Below the pieces are notes generated by a model that saw only the letters and a list, made by a program, of their open reading frames with translations, was not told the DNA's origin and did not search any database. The position numbers and the translations under genes were made by a program. Of a stretch of DNA of 34,858 nt, positions 1-8,299 are shown in pieces. The stretch comes from Moraxella equi (GTDB lineage: Bacteria > Pseudomonadota > Gammaproteobacteria > Pseudomonadales > Moraxellaceae), in contig NZ_MXAP01000045.1 in NCBI RefSeq assembly GCF_002027555.1, positions 1 through 34,858 of the forward strand. Direction: 5' to 3'. Every line of letters begins with the position of its first letter. Position 1 is the first letter of the stretch.

Positions 1-1
1 G

Positions 2-294
2 TTCGGTTGGTATATAATGGCGATTAGCACTTATTTGTTTTCGCCAATTACCAGTCGTGTGATTTTTTATAAAAAATTTCGCACTTTACCGTTAATTGTT
101 TTGGCGGTTTTTGGCTCATGGTTTTCGGTGGACGGGGTTATTGATTGTATTGGAGCATTAAAAATCCTGAGGTGGTTGGCTTTATGCGTGATGCTAATTT
201 TTTGCCGTCTTTGTGTTTGTATTTAATGTGTGCATTTATTTGGTTATTTGACGGTTCATTAAAAGAGCTGTTGGCGGTTTTTAAAAAGCATTAA
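2..294 (+). pseudogene. Small membrane protein, 5' partial, frameshifted
   Basis: An open frame enters from the left edge; the first in-window ATG is at 17. It encodes a hydrophobic protein up to an A-run at 160-164. After this run the first frame gives a poor tail ending at 226. Frame 1 continues sensibly as LKNPEVVGFMRDANFLP... and then a hydrophobic segment ending in LLAVFKKH, with stop at 292-294. One extra A in the run would join the two halves into a single protein of at least about 95 residues with two or three membrane segments. I do not recognise the family. The frameshift is seen in the sequence; that the halves belong together is inferred from their fit. A sequencing error in the homopolymer is equally possible. 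Confidence 0.5.
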
Positions 295-319
295 CACGGA
301 TTAAATCAATTTTGCCCAT

Positions 320-885
320 TTATCCAAATTGTCCAAATTGTCCAAATTGTCCAAACTCAATATACCCCACCGCCACGGACTCTGTCAGCCATACGCCATT
401 TTCGGCTTGATAAAAGACATGACCATCTGCGTGCATTTTGGCGGTGTCAATTATCAAAACCACCGCTTTGCCATGCCTTGCCCCCACTTTTGTGGCAGTA
501 TCGCTGTCGGCAGACAGGTGGACGTAGTGGCGAGACCCAGCAATTAGACCGTGCTGTTTTATGCTGTCAAGAAACTTAAATGCCGTGCCGTGATACAGTA
601 CGTTTGGCGGGGTTTGTGGTTCATAGTAGCGCTTGACACTGGGGTGCGAATGCCCTTGCACCGCCCGTATTTGCGTGCCGTCATCGGATATTTGGTATCG
701 CTGTTTGTCGTTATTTGCTACCACCGCTAATAATTGAGCGTGGTCAAAATGCTTGCCAAACTCACAAGCGTTTTTAATCAGTGTCTCAATGTCGGTATAG
801 CCTTGTTCGTCAAGCACAATGCCAATCAGCTCAGGTTTGTGTCGCAATACCCGACTTAAAAATGGCTGACTTCTTTATCATTCAT
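320..885 (-). pseudogene. kptA: RNA 2'-phosphotransferase KptA/Tpt1, N-terminal frameshift
   Basis: The KptA/Tpt1 family transfers the 2'-phosphate from RNA to NAD+. The body of the protein matches the family closely: LRHKPELIGIVLDEQGY, AVQGHS, YHGTA, HYVHLSADSDTATKVGARHG and QAENGVWLT. The natural start is probably ATG 885-883 (MNDKEVSHF...), but that frame stops at 858-856. Adding one T to the five-T run (minus strand, 858-862) would give MNDKEVSHFLSRVLRHKPE, which matches known KptA N-termini. Without it, translation would have to start at the TTG at 847, losing about 13 residues. The C-terminus ends in an unusual FGQFGQFGQFG tail encoded by a 9-nt tandem repeat. Identity is confident. Whether the frameshift is real or a homopolymer error cannot be decided here. 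Confidence 0.8.
323..357. repeat. 9-nt tandem repeat at the 3' end of kptA
   Basis: The unit ATTGTCCAA occurs about three and a half times in tandem. It encodes a repeated Gln-Phe-Gly at the C-terminus of KptA, immediately before the stop. The unit is a multiple of three, so copy-number change would lengthen or shorten the tail without a frameshift. Confidence 0.8.
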
Positions 886-927
886 ACCAGCTTTCTCGTG
901 CATATCAGGCAATCTCACCCCAAAACA

Positions 928-1701
928 TCATTGTCGCCACGCCTCCAAAAATTCAGCGTGTCGTACCGTCTCACCGTCTTTTATTTGTGATAATTTGTCG
1001 TGGGTAAGTTTTTCATAATTTGCCACGACATCAGGGCTAAACCTGCCTGTTAGAAGTTGCCAGCGTAGGTAAATGAGCCATGTGTTTAGCACGTCCGATT
1101 CACAGTAGGTGGTCAGCTTGTCCCACTGTCCTGCCTTGACCATCGGCACAACCTGCGAGCCGTCAATCTCGCCCTTACCAGCAAATCCACACAGACTGGC
1201 AATGGTGTCTAGCTTTTGTTTGTTACCATAATTACCCAGTGATAATTTATCCATCAAATCAATGTGAGCGTCGCCATATTTATACAGATAATTGGGCGAC
1301 TGGGTGTTAAAGAGCGTGGGAGCGGTCAGTCTATGGTGCAAGGCACGATAGAGCATGACAGGCAAATCAAACCCTGCCCCATTCCATGACACGAGCGTGG
1401 GGGCAGGTTTTTGATTAAATGCCCTAAAAAAGGTCGTCAAAATCTCCGCCTCACTCATCTGGTGCAGGCTTAGCGATTTTAGGCTAAATTTATCCTCACT
1501 GACCCACAAAAAGGACAAACAAGCGATTTTATGCAAAGGCAGGCGCATAAAGGCGTTACCCGCTTCTGCTTCTCTGATAGCGGTCAGAGCCGTTTGGGCG
1601 TCATCATCAGACAGCGTGGCAATCTCAGGGTAGAGCAGTCGCCCTGTATCAAGGTCAGGTATAGTCTCGATGTCAAAAATGAGAATTGGTGCGGTAGGCA
1701 T
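928..1701 (-). CDS. PolB-like 3'-5' exonuclease (DnaQ-fold)
   Basis: 257 residues. The N-terminus carries the Exo I motif of DEDD exonucleases, LIFDIETIPD (Asp10 and Glu12 as metal ligands). Further on are SWNGAGFDLPVM (Exo II-like, residues about 106-117), HIDLMDKLS and a late YCESDVLNTW (Exo III-like Asp). This order fits the predicted PolB-like exonuclease family (PF10108), small stand-alone enzymes of unknown substrate. It follows cysM on the same strand with a 30-nt gap, so the two may be co-transcribed. The family call is from motifs only; the biological substrate is not known. Confidence 0.8.
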   Translation of the reverse strand: MPTAPILIFDIETIPDLDTGRLLYPEIATLSDDDAQTALTAIREAEAGNAFMRLPLHKIACLSFLWVSEDKFSLKSLSLHQMSEAEILTTFFRAFNQKPAPTLVSWNGAGFDLPVMLYRALHHRLTAPTLFNTQSPNYLYKYGDAHIDLMDKLSLGNYGNKQKLDTIASLCGFAGKGEIDGSQVVPMVKAGQWDKLTTYCESDVLNTWLIYLRWQLLTGRFSPDVVANYEKLTHDKLSQIKDGETVRHAEFLEAWRQ

Positions 1702-1731
1702 GACTTTTTCCTTAAAAATTAACCAATAAAA

Positions 1732-2649
1732 TTAAACCCCAAACAGCCCTGTCGATAAGTATCTATCCCCCCTATCACAGACGATAAAGACAATGACGGC
1801 TTTGGGGTCATCTGCCTTAATTTGTTTGGCGATTTGGTGGCTTGCAAAGCCTGCCCCACCGCTTGACACCCCACAAAATATCCCTTCGGTGCGTGCCAAT
1901 GCTCGCATATAGTGTTCGGCATCTGTTTGGTTGATGTCCATAATCGTATCCACCCACGATTTATCAAAAATCTTAGGTAAATATTCAGGCTCCCAGCGGC
2001 GTATCCCTGCGATGTTTGAGCCGTCTGACGGTTGCAGACCGATGATTTGAATATCAGGGTTTTGCTCCTTTAAAAAGCGAGACACGCCCATAATCGTCCC
2101 TGTCGTCCCCATACTGCTCACAAAATGGGTAATCCGTCTGCCTGTCTGCTCCCAGATTTCGGGGGCGGTGGTCTTGTAGTGGGCTTGCCAGTTGTCGTCA
2201 TTGTTAAATTGGTCAAGCACAATCCCTTTGCCGTCCGCTTGCATTTGCAGCGCCATGTCCCGAGCCATTTCCATATTATCCGCTTCTATCAAGGTCGCCC
2301 CATAGGCACGCATGGCGTTTTTACGTTCTTGGGTGGAATTGGACGGCATGATAAGGGTCATCTTGTAGCCGAGCATGGCGGACACCATGGCAAGGGCAAT
2401 GCCTGTATTACCGCTTGTGGCTTCAATGAGCGTGTCACCTTGTTTGATTTGCCCACGTTTTTGGGCCTGGCTTATCATATTAAAAGCAGGGCGGTCTTTG
2501 ACTGAGCCTGCAGGATTATTGCCTTCTAACTTGGCAAAGATATCAGCATTTACGTCCGTAGCAAGACGTGTCAGACGGACAAGGGGCGTGTTGCCAACGG
2601 TGTGGGATAGGGTGCGATTTAAGGCGTTTGGGGCGGTCAAATCAGTCAT
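1732..2649 (-). CDS. cysM: Cysteine synthase B (O-acetylserine sulfhydrylase)
   Basis: 305 residues, the usual CysM length. A PLP enzyme that makes cysteine from O-acetylserine and sulfide or thiosulfate. The PLP lysine is Lys51 in NNPAGSVKDRPA, and the substrate loop SGNTG lies at about residues 79-83. The C-terminal CDRGDRYLSTGLF is the CysM signature that separates it from CysK. The ATG at 2649 begins TDLTAPNALNRTLSHTVGNTPLVRL, with the TVGNTPLV motif in the right place. A likely extended -10 promoter lies about 35 nt upstream. Cytoplasmic; last step of cysteine synthesis. Confidence 0.95.
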   Translation of the reverse strand: MTDLTAPNALNRTLSHTVGNTPLVRLTRLATDVNADIFAKLEGNNPAGSVKDRPAFNMISQAQKRGQIKQGDTLIEATSGNTGIALAMVSAMLGYKMTLIMPSNSTQERKNAMRAYGATLIEADNMEMARDMALQMQADGKGIVLDQFNNDDNWQAHYKTTAPEIWEQTGRRITHFVSSMGTTGTIMGVSRFLKEQNPDIQIIGLQPSDGSNIAGIRRWEPEYLPKIFDKSWVDTIMDINQTDAEHYMRALARTEGIFCGVSSGGAGFASHQIAKQIKADDPKAVIVFIVCDRGDRYLSTGLFGV

Positions 2650-2683
2650 GGTTAGGTGGTCATCTATCTATTAAAATGGCGAC

Positions 2684-2692
2684 ATTATAGCA
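2684..2692 (-). promoter_or_regulatory. Extended -10 promoter of cysM
   Basis: The minus strand reads TGCTATAAT, a TGn-extended perfect -10 hexamer 35 nt before the cysM ATG. No good -35 box lies 17 nt upstream, as is usual for extended -10 promoters. Confidence 0.5.
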
Positions 2693-2837
2693 CAAACGGA
2701 TTTTTGCCGTTAAATTTACCAGTAAATTTGCCTTAAAAATCATCTTAAAACCCCCTAAATCAGCCCTAAAATTACCCCTAAAATTCACCTTGAAATTATG
2801 CTAAACTATGTCATCTGCCTGACAACATAGCCCACTC

Positions 2838-5800
2838 ATGAAAAAAACCCCTTTTAACTTACGCAGTGCTTACGGGCAATTGGTCGCCCTTGTGTTTTTG
2901 CCGATAGTCATCTTGGCGATGGTTGGTGGGGTGCTTGTTTTTCGTGAAGTCAAGCAGGCGGTACTCTCCGAACAGGACGCTTTGGCACGCACCGCCTTAC
3001 TTCGTTATGAGATGAGCTTAACTCGTCATTTTGCCGACACACACAGCCCCACGCCTACCCTGCCTGCCTTTGATGACTTTTTTCATAAAATATCGCCCCA
3101 ACAAGTCAGGCGTATGGCGATTTTTGATGGGGATTATCGTCTGCTGGCCAGTCATGGCGGTTATGATGATGACACTCCCTTTGCCAGTGATGAACTGCTT
3201 GGGGTTATGAATAAATATCAAGGTAATTTTGAACGTTATCACAGCACTTATGGCACAAGCTATGGCAGGCAGATGGCGTTTGATGGCACGCCTTATTATG
3301 TCGTCGTGGAGATGGACAGCGAGCCTTTAACCATTACCAGTTATCGGGTGGTGCTTGCCCTTGCCATCACAGGACTGATTACACTACTTTTGCTACTGCT
3401 GATTTTAAATATTTATTCAAAACGCTGGATAGCACCAATTTATGAGATGCGGTTATTTTTACAAAAATTGACCACCGAGAATTTGGATAAACCTATCAAA
3501 GTAAACACCTCTGGCGAGTTCTCCCTACTACAACGGGACTTTGTCCAAGCCATGAGACGACTGTCAGCAAGTTTTAATGAGCTAAAAACCCACGCCAATG
3601 AGACCGAACAGGATTTACAGCACGCCCTAGATGAGATGGAAATGCAGACCATCTCCATTCGCAAGGCTCGGGATTTGGCGGTATCATCTAGCCATGCCAA
3701 GTCGGCATTTTTGGCAAACATCAGTCATGAACTGCGCACACCTTTAAACAGCATTGACGGCTTTATCAACCTACTGGCTCGGCACGATGGTCGCCATGAT
3801 GGTCGTAACGGTCTAAGTGCCGAGCAAAGCCTGTACGTCCAGACCATCAAAAAATCATCCGCCCATCTGCTCGCTTTGGTCAATGACGTGCTTGATTTTT
3901 CAAAATTAGAAGCGGATAAGCTCGTGCTAGACAGTCATGGATTTGACCTGTACTCTGCCATCTATGACGTGGTGGACATGCTCTCGCCCATGGCACTAGA
4001 AAAGCACCTTAGGCTGTCGGTACTGTTTTATAATGACGTGCCAAACCGTGTGACAGGTGACAGTCTGCGAGTCAAACAAATCCTAACCAATCTCGTTGGC
4101 AATGCCATCAAGTTCACTGATACAGGGGGCGTGGTGGTGCGTGTGGGTCTGTCCGATGACAATGATGGCCATCTAAACATCAGCGTTGAAGACACAGGCA
4201 AAGGCGTGTCCGATGATGACAAAGTGTCGCTGTTTAAAAGTTTTAGCCAAGGCGATTTGTCAGTGACCCGTCGTTATGGCGGAACGGGACTGGGGCTTGT
4301 GATTAGTAAACAGCTGACCGAGCTGATGGGCGGAACGATAGGTTTTTATGACAATAACAGCGAAAACATCGCCAAGACAGGGGCGACGTTTTGGTTTGAG
4401 ATGCCCATTCATCTAGGTGGTGCAAGCGTGCAAGCTCCTGATGACACGGATACCGATGATGATTTATACGGTCTAACAAAACTTGCCCCAACCAAACTGT
4501 TGGTGTGGATAAACCACGCCCCCGCCATCCAAGTGCTAAAAGCAACCTTGGCAGGGTCGGATGTGGACGTGCATTTTGCCATCGGCTTTGCCGATTTATT
4601 AGAACAACTGGACAAGACAGGGCATGGCTTTGACTGGGTGATTGTGGACTATTTTGGGCAGGACGCGTCCTTGGATGACGTCGGTGCCATCCTTCGCCAA
4701 ATCCGCTCTCGCTATCAGGGCAAACTGTCTGCGTATGGCTATCAAGTGGGCATGGACAACGCTCTGTTGGACAAATACCAAACGCACGCACTCTACGAAC
4801 CCATGGACAAACGCCAACTCATCGCCATGCTCGCCGATGACAAGCCCATGCAGGATACCCCCATCAGTAAGTTCTCGGGTCATCGGGTACTGGCAGTGGA
4901 CGACCATCCGCCCAACCTGCTCGTGCTAGAAGCCTTGCTTGGCGAGCTTGACGTGGCAGTCATCACCGCCCATAATGGCTTTGATGCCATTGAGACCATG
5001 ACCCGTGCCATCAGTATGGGCGAGCGGATTGATTTGATTTTTATGGACATTCAAATGCCCAGAATGTCAGGGTTAGAAGCGAGTATCCAAATCCGCAAAA
5101 TCGAAGAGAGCCACAACCGCCCCCCCATCCCCATCATCGCCCTAACCGCCCACGGTCTGTCTGATGAAAAAGAGCGACTGGTGTCGGCAGGTATGAGCGA
5201 CTATGTCGGTAAACCCATCGGGCATGAACAGCTAGTGCAGACGCTCTCACGCTGGCTTGGCGAGTCGGGCAGACCTGTGCTTGTCCCCACAGACGGCACG
5301 CCCAACTTTGCAGGTACGCCCTATGGCAAGATGGGCGAGATGAGCGAGCTGACGGGTGATGACATGGATGACGGTACAGGCAAAGACACAAATAAAGGCA
5401 TGGATGACAATGGGTTGCCCCCCCAACAGAGCAAGCACGCCCACAAAACTGATAAAACCGACAAAACCAAATCCACCCTACCCGACATCGACTGGGCGGA
5501 CGCATTGGCACGCTCCGCCAACAAAGACGACCTTGCCAAAACCTTACTCTCACTACTTATTGAGAGTAGCGAGAGCGAAAAGCTCGCCCTAGAACGAGCG
5601 TGGGCAGACAGAGACAGGATCGCCCTTGCTGACATCACACATCGGCTGGTCGGAGGCAGTCGCTACACGGGTGTGCCACGCCTTAGAGCCACGGCAGAAG
5701 ACTTTGAACAAAAGTGCCGTGCCAATTTGGACGACACATCAGCAGGGCAATTCATCAGCATTCGCCCCAATTACCGCTCACTCATCGATGCCCTAGAAAG

Positions 5801-5936
5801 CCTTGAAAATATTGACATCGAAGACTTTTTGGCAAATGGAGCGAAGAACTCATCCACCCCTGAATCAATACCTGAATCAACACCTAAGTCGGGCGGTCAT
5901 GACGATGAAGACACCCTACCTTGGAAAATGGTATAA
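2838..5936 (+). CDS. Hybrid sensor histidine kinase, BarA/GacS type
   Basis: 1032 residues, multi-domain. An N-terminal membrane segment (about 14-32) is followed by a periplasmic sensor region and a second membrane segment (about 175-195). A HAMP-like linker and coiled coil lead to the HisKA box SHELRTPLNS with phospho-His297. The HATPase domain follows, with NLVGNAIKFTD and GGTGLGLVISKQL. Next comes a degenerate receiver-like domain (about 550-650), then a true receiver with Asp737 in FMDIQMPRMSG and Lys in VGKPIG. A C-terminal HPt domain has its His at 935 (DITHRLVGG). This H1-D1-H2 order is that of BarA/GacS, which signals to a UvrY/GacA-type regulator controlling small RNAs of the Csr/Rsm system. 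No partner regulator is in the window. The last 16 nt overlap the longest crotonase frame. Confidence 0.85.
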   Translation: MKKTPFNLRSAYGQLVALVFLPIVILAMVGGVLVFREVKQAVLSEQDALARTALLRYEMSLTRHFADTHSPTPTLPAFDDFFHKISPQQVRRMAIFDGDYRLLASHGGYDDDTPFASDELLGVMNKYQGNFERYHSTYGTSYGRQMAFDGTPYYVVVEMDSEPLTITSYRVVLALAITGLITLLLLLLILNIYSKRWIAPIYEMRLFLQKLTTENLDKPIKVNTSGEFSLLQRDFVQAMRRLSASFNELKTHANETEQDLQHALDEMEMQTISIRKARDLAVSSSHAKSAFLANISHELRTPLNSIDGFINLLARHDGRHDGRNGLSAEQSLYVQTIKKSSAHLLALVNDVLDFSKLEADKLVLDSHGFDLYSAIYDVVDMLSPMALEKHLRLSVLFYNDVPNRVTGDSLRVKQILTNLVGNAIKFTDTGGVVVRVGLSDDNDGHLNISVEDTGKGVSDDDKVSLFKSFSQGDLSVTRRYGGTGLGLVISKQLTELMGGTIGFYDNNSENIAKTGATFWFEMPIHLGGASVQAPDDTDTDDDLYGLTKLAPTKLLVWINHAPAIQVLKATLAGSDVDVHFAIGFADLLEQLDKTGHGFDWVIVDYFGQDASLDDVGAILRQIRSRYQGKLSAYGYQVGMDNALLDKYQTHALYEPMDKRQLIAMLADDKPMQDTPISKFSGHRVLAVDDHPPNLLVLEALLGELDVAVITAHNGFDAIETMTRAISMGERIDLIFMDIQMPRMSGLEASIQIRKIEESHNRPPIPIIALTAHGLSDEKERLVSAGMSDYVGKPIGHEQLVQTLSRWLGESGRPVLVPTDGTPNFAGTPYGKMGEMSELTGDDMDDGTGKDTNKGMDDNGLPPQQSKHAHKTDKTDKTKSTLPDIDWADALARSANKDDLAKTLLSLLIESSESEKLALERAWADRDRIALADITHRLVGGSRYTGVPRLRATAEDFEQKCRANLDDTSAGQFISIRPNYRSLIDALESLENIDIEDFLANGAKNSSTPESIPESTPKSGGHDDEDTLPWKMV

Positions 5937-5956
5937 AGCACAGCAAAGGAGAGCCC

Positions 5957-6739
5957 ATGCAAACACTCACGCTAAGCCATGATAACCACACCGCCATCAT
6001 TACCTTATCTCGTCCCCACAAAAAGAACGCCATGGACTTTGTGATGATGCAAGAGTTAATCAAGACCGCACGCCACATCAAGGCGGACAAATCAGTGCGT
6101 GCCGTCATCATCACGGGCGGGACGGATTTTTGTAGTGGGCTGGATTTGGCGGTGTTTGGCTCGCCCAAGAACATGATTTTTGCCACCAAAGAGCTGATAA
6201 AGCCAGCCCCTAGCTTGTTTCAAAAGGTGTGCCTAATTTGGCAGAGCCTACCTGTGCCAGTGATTGCCGTGGTCGATGGTGTGTGCCTTGGGGCAGGGTT
6301 ACAGCTTGCCATGGGGGCGGATGTGCGTATCAGCCACCCATCGGCGACATGGTCGGTACTTGAAGCCAAATGGGGGCTGGTCGCTGACATGGGACTGACC
6401 CGTCTTGCCAGAGATATCGGTAAGGATAAGCTAAAAGAGCTTGCCATGTCTGCCCGCCTGCTTGATGCCGAGACTGCTTATGACTACGGACTCATCACTC
6501 ATATAGATGATGAGCCGATGGCACGTGCCAAAGCCCTAGCCGATGAGATTGCCACTCGCTCGCCTGATGCGGTACTGGCAAGCAAACACCTTATCAATCG
6601 CATGCACCCAAGCGACCATCTGACCTTATACCAAGAAAAACTGTGGCAGTTAAAACTCTTTGCCAGTCATAACCGCAAACTTGCCATCAAAAAAGCCAAA
6701 GACATGGCGGTGGCGTTTCGGGACAGGCAGTGGGGTTAA
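5957..6739 (+). CDS. Enoyl-CoA hydratase/isomerase (crotonase) family
   Basis: 260 residues from the ATG at 5957, which has an excellent ribosome site AAAGGAG at 5945-5951. A longer frame from 5921 would overlap the kinase gene and lacks such a site. Crotonase features are visible: FVMMQEL near the N-terminus, GGTDFCSGLDL (oxyanion hole), VDGVCLGAGLQLAMGADVR (second oxyanion hole) and EAKWGLVADMGLTRL. The Glu in LEAKWGL and the Asp in VADMG resemble the dienoyl-CoA isomerase-like branch, but the exact substrate cannot be set from sequence. It lies 20 nt downstream of the kinase stop and may be co-transcribed with it. Confidence 0.85.
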   Translation: MQTLTLSHDNHTAIITLSRPHKKNAMDFVMMQELIKTARHIKADKSVRAVIITGGTDFCSGLDLAVFGSPKNMIFATKELIKPAPSLFQKVCLIWQSLPVPVIAVVDGVCLGAGLQLAMGADVRISHPSATWSVLEAKWGLVADMGLTRLARDIGKDKLKELAMSARLLDAETAYDYGLITHIDDEPMARAKALADEIATRSPDAVLASKHLINRMHPSDHLTLYQEKLWQLKLFASHNRKLAIKKAKDMAVAFRDRQWG

Positions 6740-6774
6740 TCATCAACGCCGATATAACAGCAGATAGAAATCTC

Positions 6775-6810
6775 ATCTACAAACAGTAGAAATTTAAAAG
6801 GTCGTTAGAC
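6775..6810 (-). CRISPR. Single type V-A CRISPR repeat (array reduced to one repeat)
   Basis: Read on the minus strand, this 36-nt sequence is the Moraxella Cas12a direct repeat. It begins GTCTAACGAC and ends with the 20-nt handle AATTTCTACTGTTTGTAGAT, whose TCTAC/GTAGA stem is intact. It lies downstream of cas2, where the array is expected, but no second full repeat follows: the crotonase gene ends at 6739. Only 35 nt remain between repeat and gene. So the array holds a single repeat and no bounded spacer. The trailer just after the repeat has a loosely repeat-like stretch (ATTTCTATCTG), probably a decayed end or chance. Confidence 0.85.
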
Positions 6811-6991
6811 CCGTTTTGGGGTATTTTTAATGATTTTTTGAGAGATTAGCAAGTTTTTTGCACAAAAAATAATCATTTTTACCGCCAAAACATGATAAAT
6901 CACGCATTAAGACTGAGGTTTGCAAAGTAAATATTTGAGCGTGCTTCAGCTCTCTTATTATAACAAACCTCATCATTTTTTCTAAGACTTT
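6811..6991 (-). promoter_or_regulatory. Probable CRISPR leader
   Basis: A 181-nt AT-rich stretch lies between the cas2 stop and the single repeat on the minus strand, the usual place for a leader. It contains a promoter-like pair (TTAGAA at 6985-6980, TATAAT at 6962-6957, 17 nt apart) that would transcribe towards the repeat. No open frame of note is seen. Leader status is inferred from position. Confidence 0.5.
6957..6985 (-). promoter_or_regulatory. Putative leader/array promoter
   Basis: The minus strand has a perfect -10 TATAAT (6962-6957), also TGT-extended. A -35-like TTAGAA lies 17 nt upstream (6985-6980). It directs transcription across the leader into the lone repeat. Confidence 0.5.
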
Positions 6992-7261
6992 TTATAAAAT
7001 CAACAAATCCTCATTGCGATGTTTGGCATGACCAAACCTTAATACTTCACGTTCTGTAAATCGAAATATAATGACACTGTCCGCCCCTGTAAATAAAGGC
7101 TCAAATTCTGCTTTTATTTTTTCGGTGATGATATTTAAAATGCGTTCGCTGTTTTGGATTTCATAGACCGAATATTGCAGTCTGTCGCCATATTACATTA
7201 GAAATTTGGCAAATCGCCCACGCACTTTATTATCACTGATATCATAGCTGACGATTATCAT
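6992..7261 (-). pseudogene. cas2: Cas2, interrupted by an in-frame stop
   Basis: Read from ATG 7261-7259, which overlaps the cas1 stop as ATGA, the frame gives MIIVSYDISDNKVRGRFAKF and then LM before a TAA at 7195-7193 (codon 23). It continues as YGDRLQYSVYEIQNS...TGADSVIIFRFTE...LLIL to a stop at 6994-6992. The N-terminal beta strand with VSYDISD and the length (89 codons plus stop) are those of Cas2, the structural dimer of the Cas1-Cas2 integrase. The stop is one substitution from CAA (Gln), so this is a nonsense mutation rather than a frameshift. A re-start after the stop would lose the first strand. Adaptation is therefore probably lost unless the stop is read through. Confidence 0.85.
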
Positions 7262-8286
7262 ACATCTTCTCCATTTGCTTGCATGTCAAAGCTTGGCAAC
7301 ATCAAAACCAATTCGTCAAATACCATATCTTTATCAGCATATTTCATATAGGCACGATAAAAATCCCTGATATAAACAAATATTGGTACTTTATGGGCGA
7401 TGATTGTCTGCATTAAAATGGCGTTATAAGTTCTTTGATGTTCAGGTTTTAGTTGGTATTGCATTTTTATTTTATTAAAATGCTCTGTTTTAAATTGCCC
7501 AAGATTAAATGATGTTAATACCTGCTTATCCACAATACAGCGAAATGGTTCAACCAAATCACACACCAGTGATTTACGTTTATACCAAAGCTGATGAAGC
7601 ATGCCTTTATAAACATCAAAACCAAATAATCTCAAATTTATCTCTATATAGTTAAATAATAGCGTATAGCCCATATCCAGCACCACATTAACAGGGTCTA
7701 TTTTTAGGCGTGGTTTTCTGCCTTGCCAAGAGGTATGTTTTAATTGCCCAAAATGATATTTAAAATAACTTTTGGCAATATTGCCCTCTATGCCCATTAA
7801 TTCATCCAAACGTTTGGTTTGACCAATCTGTCTTTGATAATCAGCCAATATCTCTATCATTTGGCGTAATTCATCGTCTTTTTTGCGAATGCCTTTTAAT
7901 AAAGTGATAGAATTATTGGCTTTTTGTTCTATGAAATGTTTGGCAAAATTTAAAGCTTGATTATCGCCAATGGCATATTGCTTTTGTCTTAATAGATAAT
8001 TTGCCTCGCCAAAAGAGCTGATAAATAAAATCGGTCTTAATCTTGAATTTAATAAAATCAAGGCAATGCCATATTTTTGACAAAATTCAATCAACACATT
8101 AGTCAGCGTACAATACCCAATAATCATCAGAGCCATGGCTTTATGGCGGGTGATTTTGGTTAATGTCTCATCGCTGTCTTTGTTTTTGATGATGATATTG
8201 CCTTGCGAGATACAAAGATGATAGCCGCCCTCTAAGTTATTTAATAATATCATCTGTTTTTCTTTGATGTCCGAAATGCTAAGCAT
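7258..8286 (-). CDS. cas1: CRISPR-associated endonuclease Cas1, type V-A
   Basis: 342 residues. Cas1 with Cas2 inserts new spacers at the leader end of the array. The N-terminal beta domain (1-90) is followed by the helical catalytic domain. The metal site residues are visible: Glu167 in LMGIEGNIAKSYF, His231 in KGMLHQLWYKRKSL, and Asp243/Glu246 in VCDLVEPFR. The protein looks full length and undamaged. It starts 13 nt after cas4 and overlaps cas2 by the ATGA arrangement, so cas4-cas1-cas2 form one translational unit. Because cas2 carries a stop codon, this Cas1 probably has no working partner from this locus. Confidence 0.93.
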   Translation of the reverse strand: MLSISDIKEKQMILLNNLEGGYHLCISQGNIIIKNKDSDETLTKITRHKAMALMIIGYCTLTNVLIEFCQKYGIALILLNSRLRPILFISSFGEANYLLRQKQYAIGDNQALNFAKHFIEQKANNSITLLKGIRKKDDELRQMIEILADYQRQIGQTKRLDELMGIEGNIAKSYFKYHFGQLKHTSWQGRKPRLKIDPVNVVLDMGYTLLFNYIEINLRLFGFDVYKGMLHQLWYKRKSLVCDLVEPFRCIVDKQVLTSFNLGQFKTEHFNKIKMQYQLKPEHQRTYNAILMQTIIAHKVPIFVYIRDFYRAYMKYADKDMVFDELVLMLPSFDMQANGEDV

Positions 8287-8299
8287 AGATTGTCCTTAT

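Noticed and set aside
2125..2505. A 126-residue plus-strand frame opposite cysM
   Set aside because: Shadow of cysM codons; no start signal and no domain.
4303..4791. A 162-residue minus-strand frame inside the histidine kinase gene
   Set aside because: Fully contained in a well-supported gene, odd composition (Arg/Cys/Pro-rich), no recognisable motif.
5921..5956. Longer crotonase start overlapping the kinase gene
   Set aside because: The ATG at 5957 has a perfect AAAGGAG; the extra residues before it do not resemble crotonase N-termini.
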